A model generated the notes under the pieces. That model worked only from the letters and a program-made list of their open reading frames with translations. It did not search any database and was not told where the DNA came from. 5,780 nucleotides of DNA. Source: Deltaproteobacteria bacterium. Its GTDB lineage: Bacteria > Myxococcota_A > Polyangia > Polyangiales > Ga0077539. Below, piece by piece: positions 5,560 to 5,780 of this stretch. The stretch is taken from contig CANMAT010000294.1 of assembly GCA_947494865.1 (NCBI GenBank), positions 1 to 5,780 on the forward strand, read 5' to 3'. How positions within the stretch are numbered: position 1 is the stretch's first letter; the number at the start of each line of letters is the position of its first letter. The translations under genes and the position numbers were made by a program.

Positions 5560-5780
5560 TCAGCGCGTTCGGCGAAGCAGGAGCCCCAGGAGGCCCGCCA
5601 CCGCCGCCACCACGCCGACGCCCGCGAGCGTGAGGGGCAGCGCCGAGCGCGCGCGGGGCCCCGGCGGCGCACCCTCTACCTCGTGCGAGGCGCGGCGCGC
5701 GAGCTCGAGGCGCAGCGACTCTTCGCCGCGGGCCATCATCCACGCGAGGTCCGTCGCGAGGGCGCGCTGCGCGAGAGGAA
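5560..5780 (-). CDS. C-terminal end of a protein with a single C-terminal transmembrane helix (partial)
   Basis: One minus-strand frame is open from the window edge to TGA at 5560-5562, giving the last 72 or so residues of a gene that begins outside the window. The visible part has an amphipathic, probably helical stretch (MMARGEESLRLELARRA), a Pro/Gly/Arg linker (EGAPPGPRARSA), and one hydrophobic helix LPLTLAGVGVVAAVAGLLGL. It finishes with LLRRTR. The basic end by the positive-inside rule suggests a cytoplasmic tail with the main domain outside the membrane, though RAR before the helix weakens this. The tail resembles C-terminal sorting signals in outline but has no PEP motif or cysteine. 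The MBL gene starts 26 bp downstream, consistent with an operon. No family can be assigned from this fragment. Confidence 0.7.
   Translation of the reverse strand, partial: PLAQRALATDLAWMMARGEESLRLELARRASHEVEGAPPGPRARSALPLTLAGVGVVAAVAGLLGLLLRRTR

Noticed and set aside
4644..5672. 342-codon minus-strand open frame overlapping the MBL gene
   Set aside because: The product is Arg/Ala repeats with no motif; the neighbouring frame carries the full metallo-beta-lactamase motif set.
5534..5743. N-terminal extension of the MBL protein up to 5743
   Set aside because: The extra 70 residues are low-complexity and overlap the C-terminus of the preceding gene, whose frame shows a clean transmembrane helix and stop at 5560.

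Overview
The window is very GC-rich and strongly third-position GC-biased. It carries secreted beta-propeller proteins with long Asp/Ala/Pro-rich linkers, an FHA-domain protein and a tail-anchored envelope protein. This combination suggests a Myxococcota (Polyangia-type) chromosome. That assignment is an inference from style; no marker gene is present.

Layout, left to right. (1) 1-1380, minus: a secreted, probably lipid-anchored RCC1-repeat protein whose C-terminus lies outside the window. (2) 1424-1918, minus: a Nudix hydrolase closely resembling human MTH1 (oxidised-nucleotide diphosphatase), 43 bp upstream of the RCC1 gene and possibly cotranscribed with it. (3) 1919-2086: a short gap with a strong hairpin. 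(4) 2087-2347, minus: a small three-helix GlsB/YeaQ/YmgE stress-response membrane protein with an excellent ribosome binding site. (5) 2348-2552: a divergent promoter region with two perfect palindromes and an AT-rich island. (6) 2553-3761, plus: an exported NHL-repeat propeller with an acidic N-terminal linker. (7) 3762-3835: a gap with GTTTC/GAAAC half-sites. (8) 3836-4657, plus: an FHA - four-cysteine zinc ribbon - FHA-like protein. (9) 4661-5533, minus: an MBL-fold metallo-hydrolase, convergent with the FHA gene and only 3 bp from it. (10) 5560-5780, minus: the 3' end of a gene whose product ends in one transmembrane helix and a basic tail, 26 bp upstream of the MBL gene and probably in the same transcript.

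The genes do not form one recognisable pathway. The Nudix and GlsB-type genes both fit general stress physiology. The two propeller proteins fit the cell envelope, and the FHA protein fits phospho-threonine signalling, but no kinase is present here. No RNA gene, insertion sequence, CRISPR array or phage gene was seen. The most unusual items are the FHA/zinc-ribbon/FHA-like architecture and the disulfide-rich RCC1 protein interrupted by an acidic linker.
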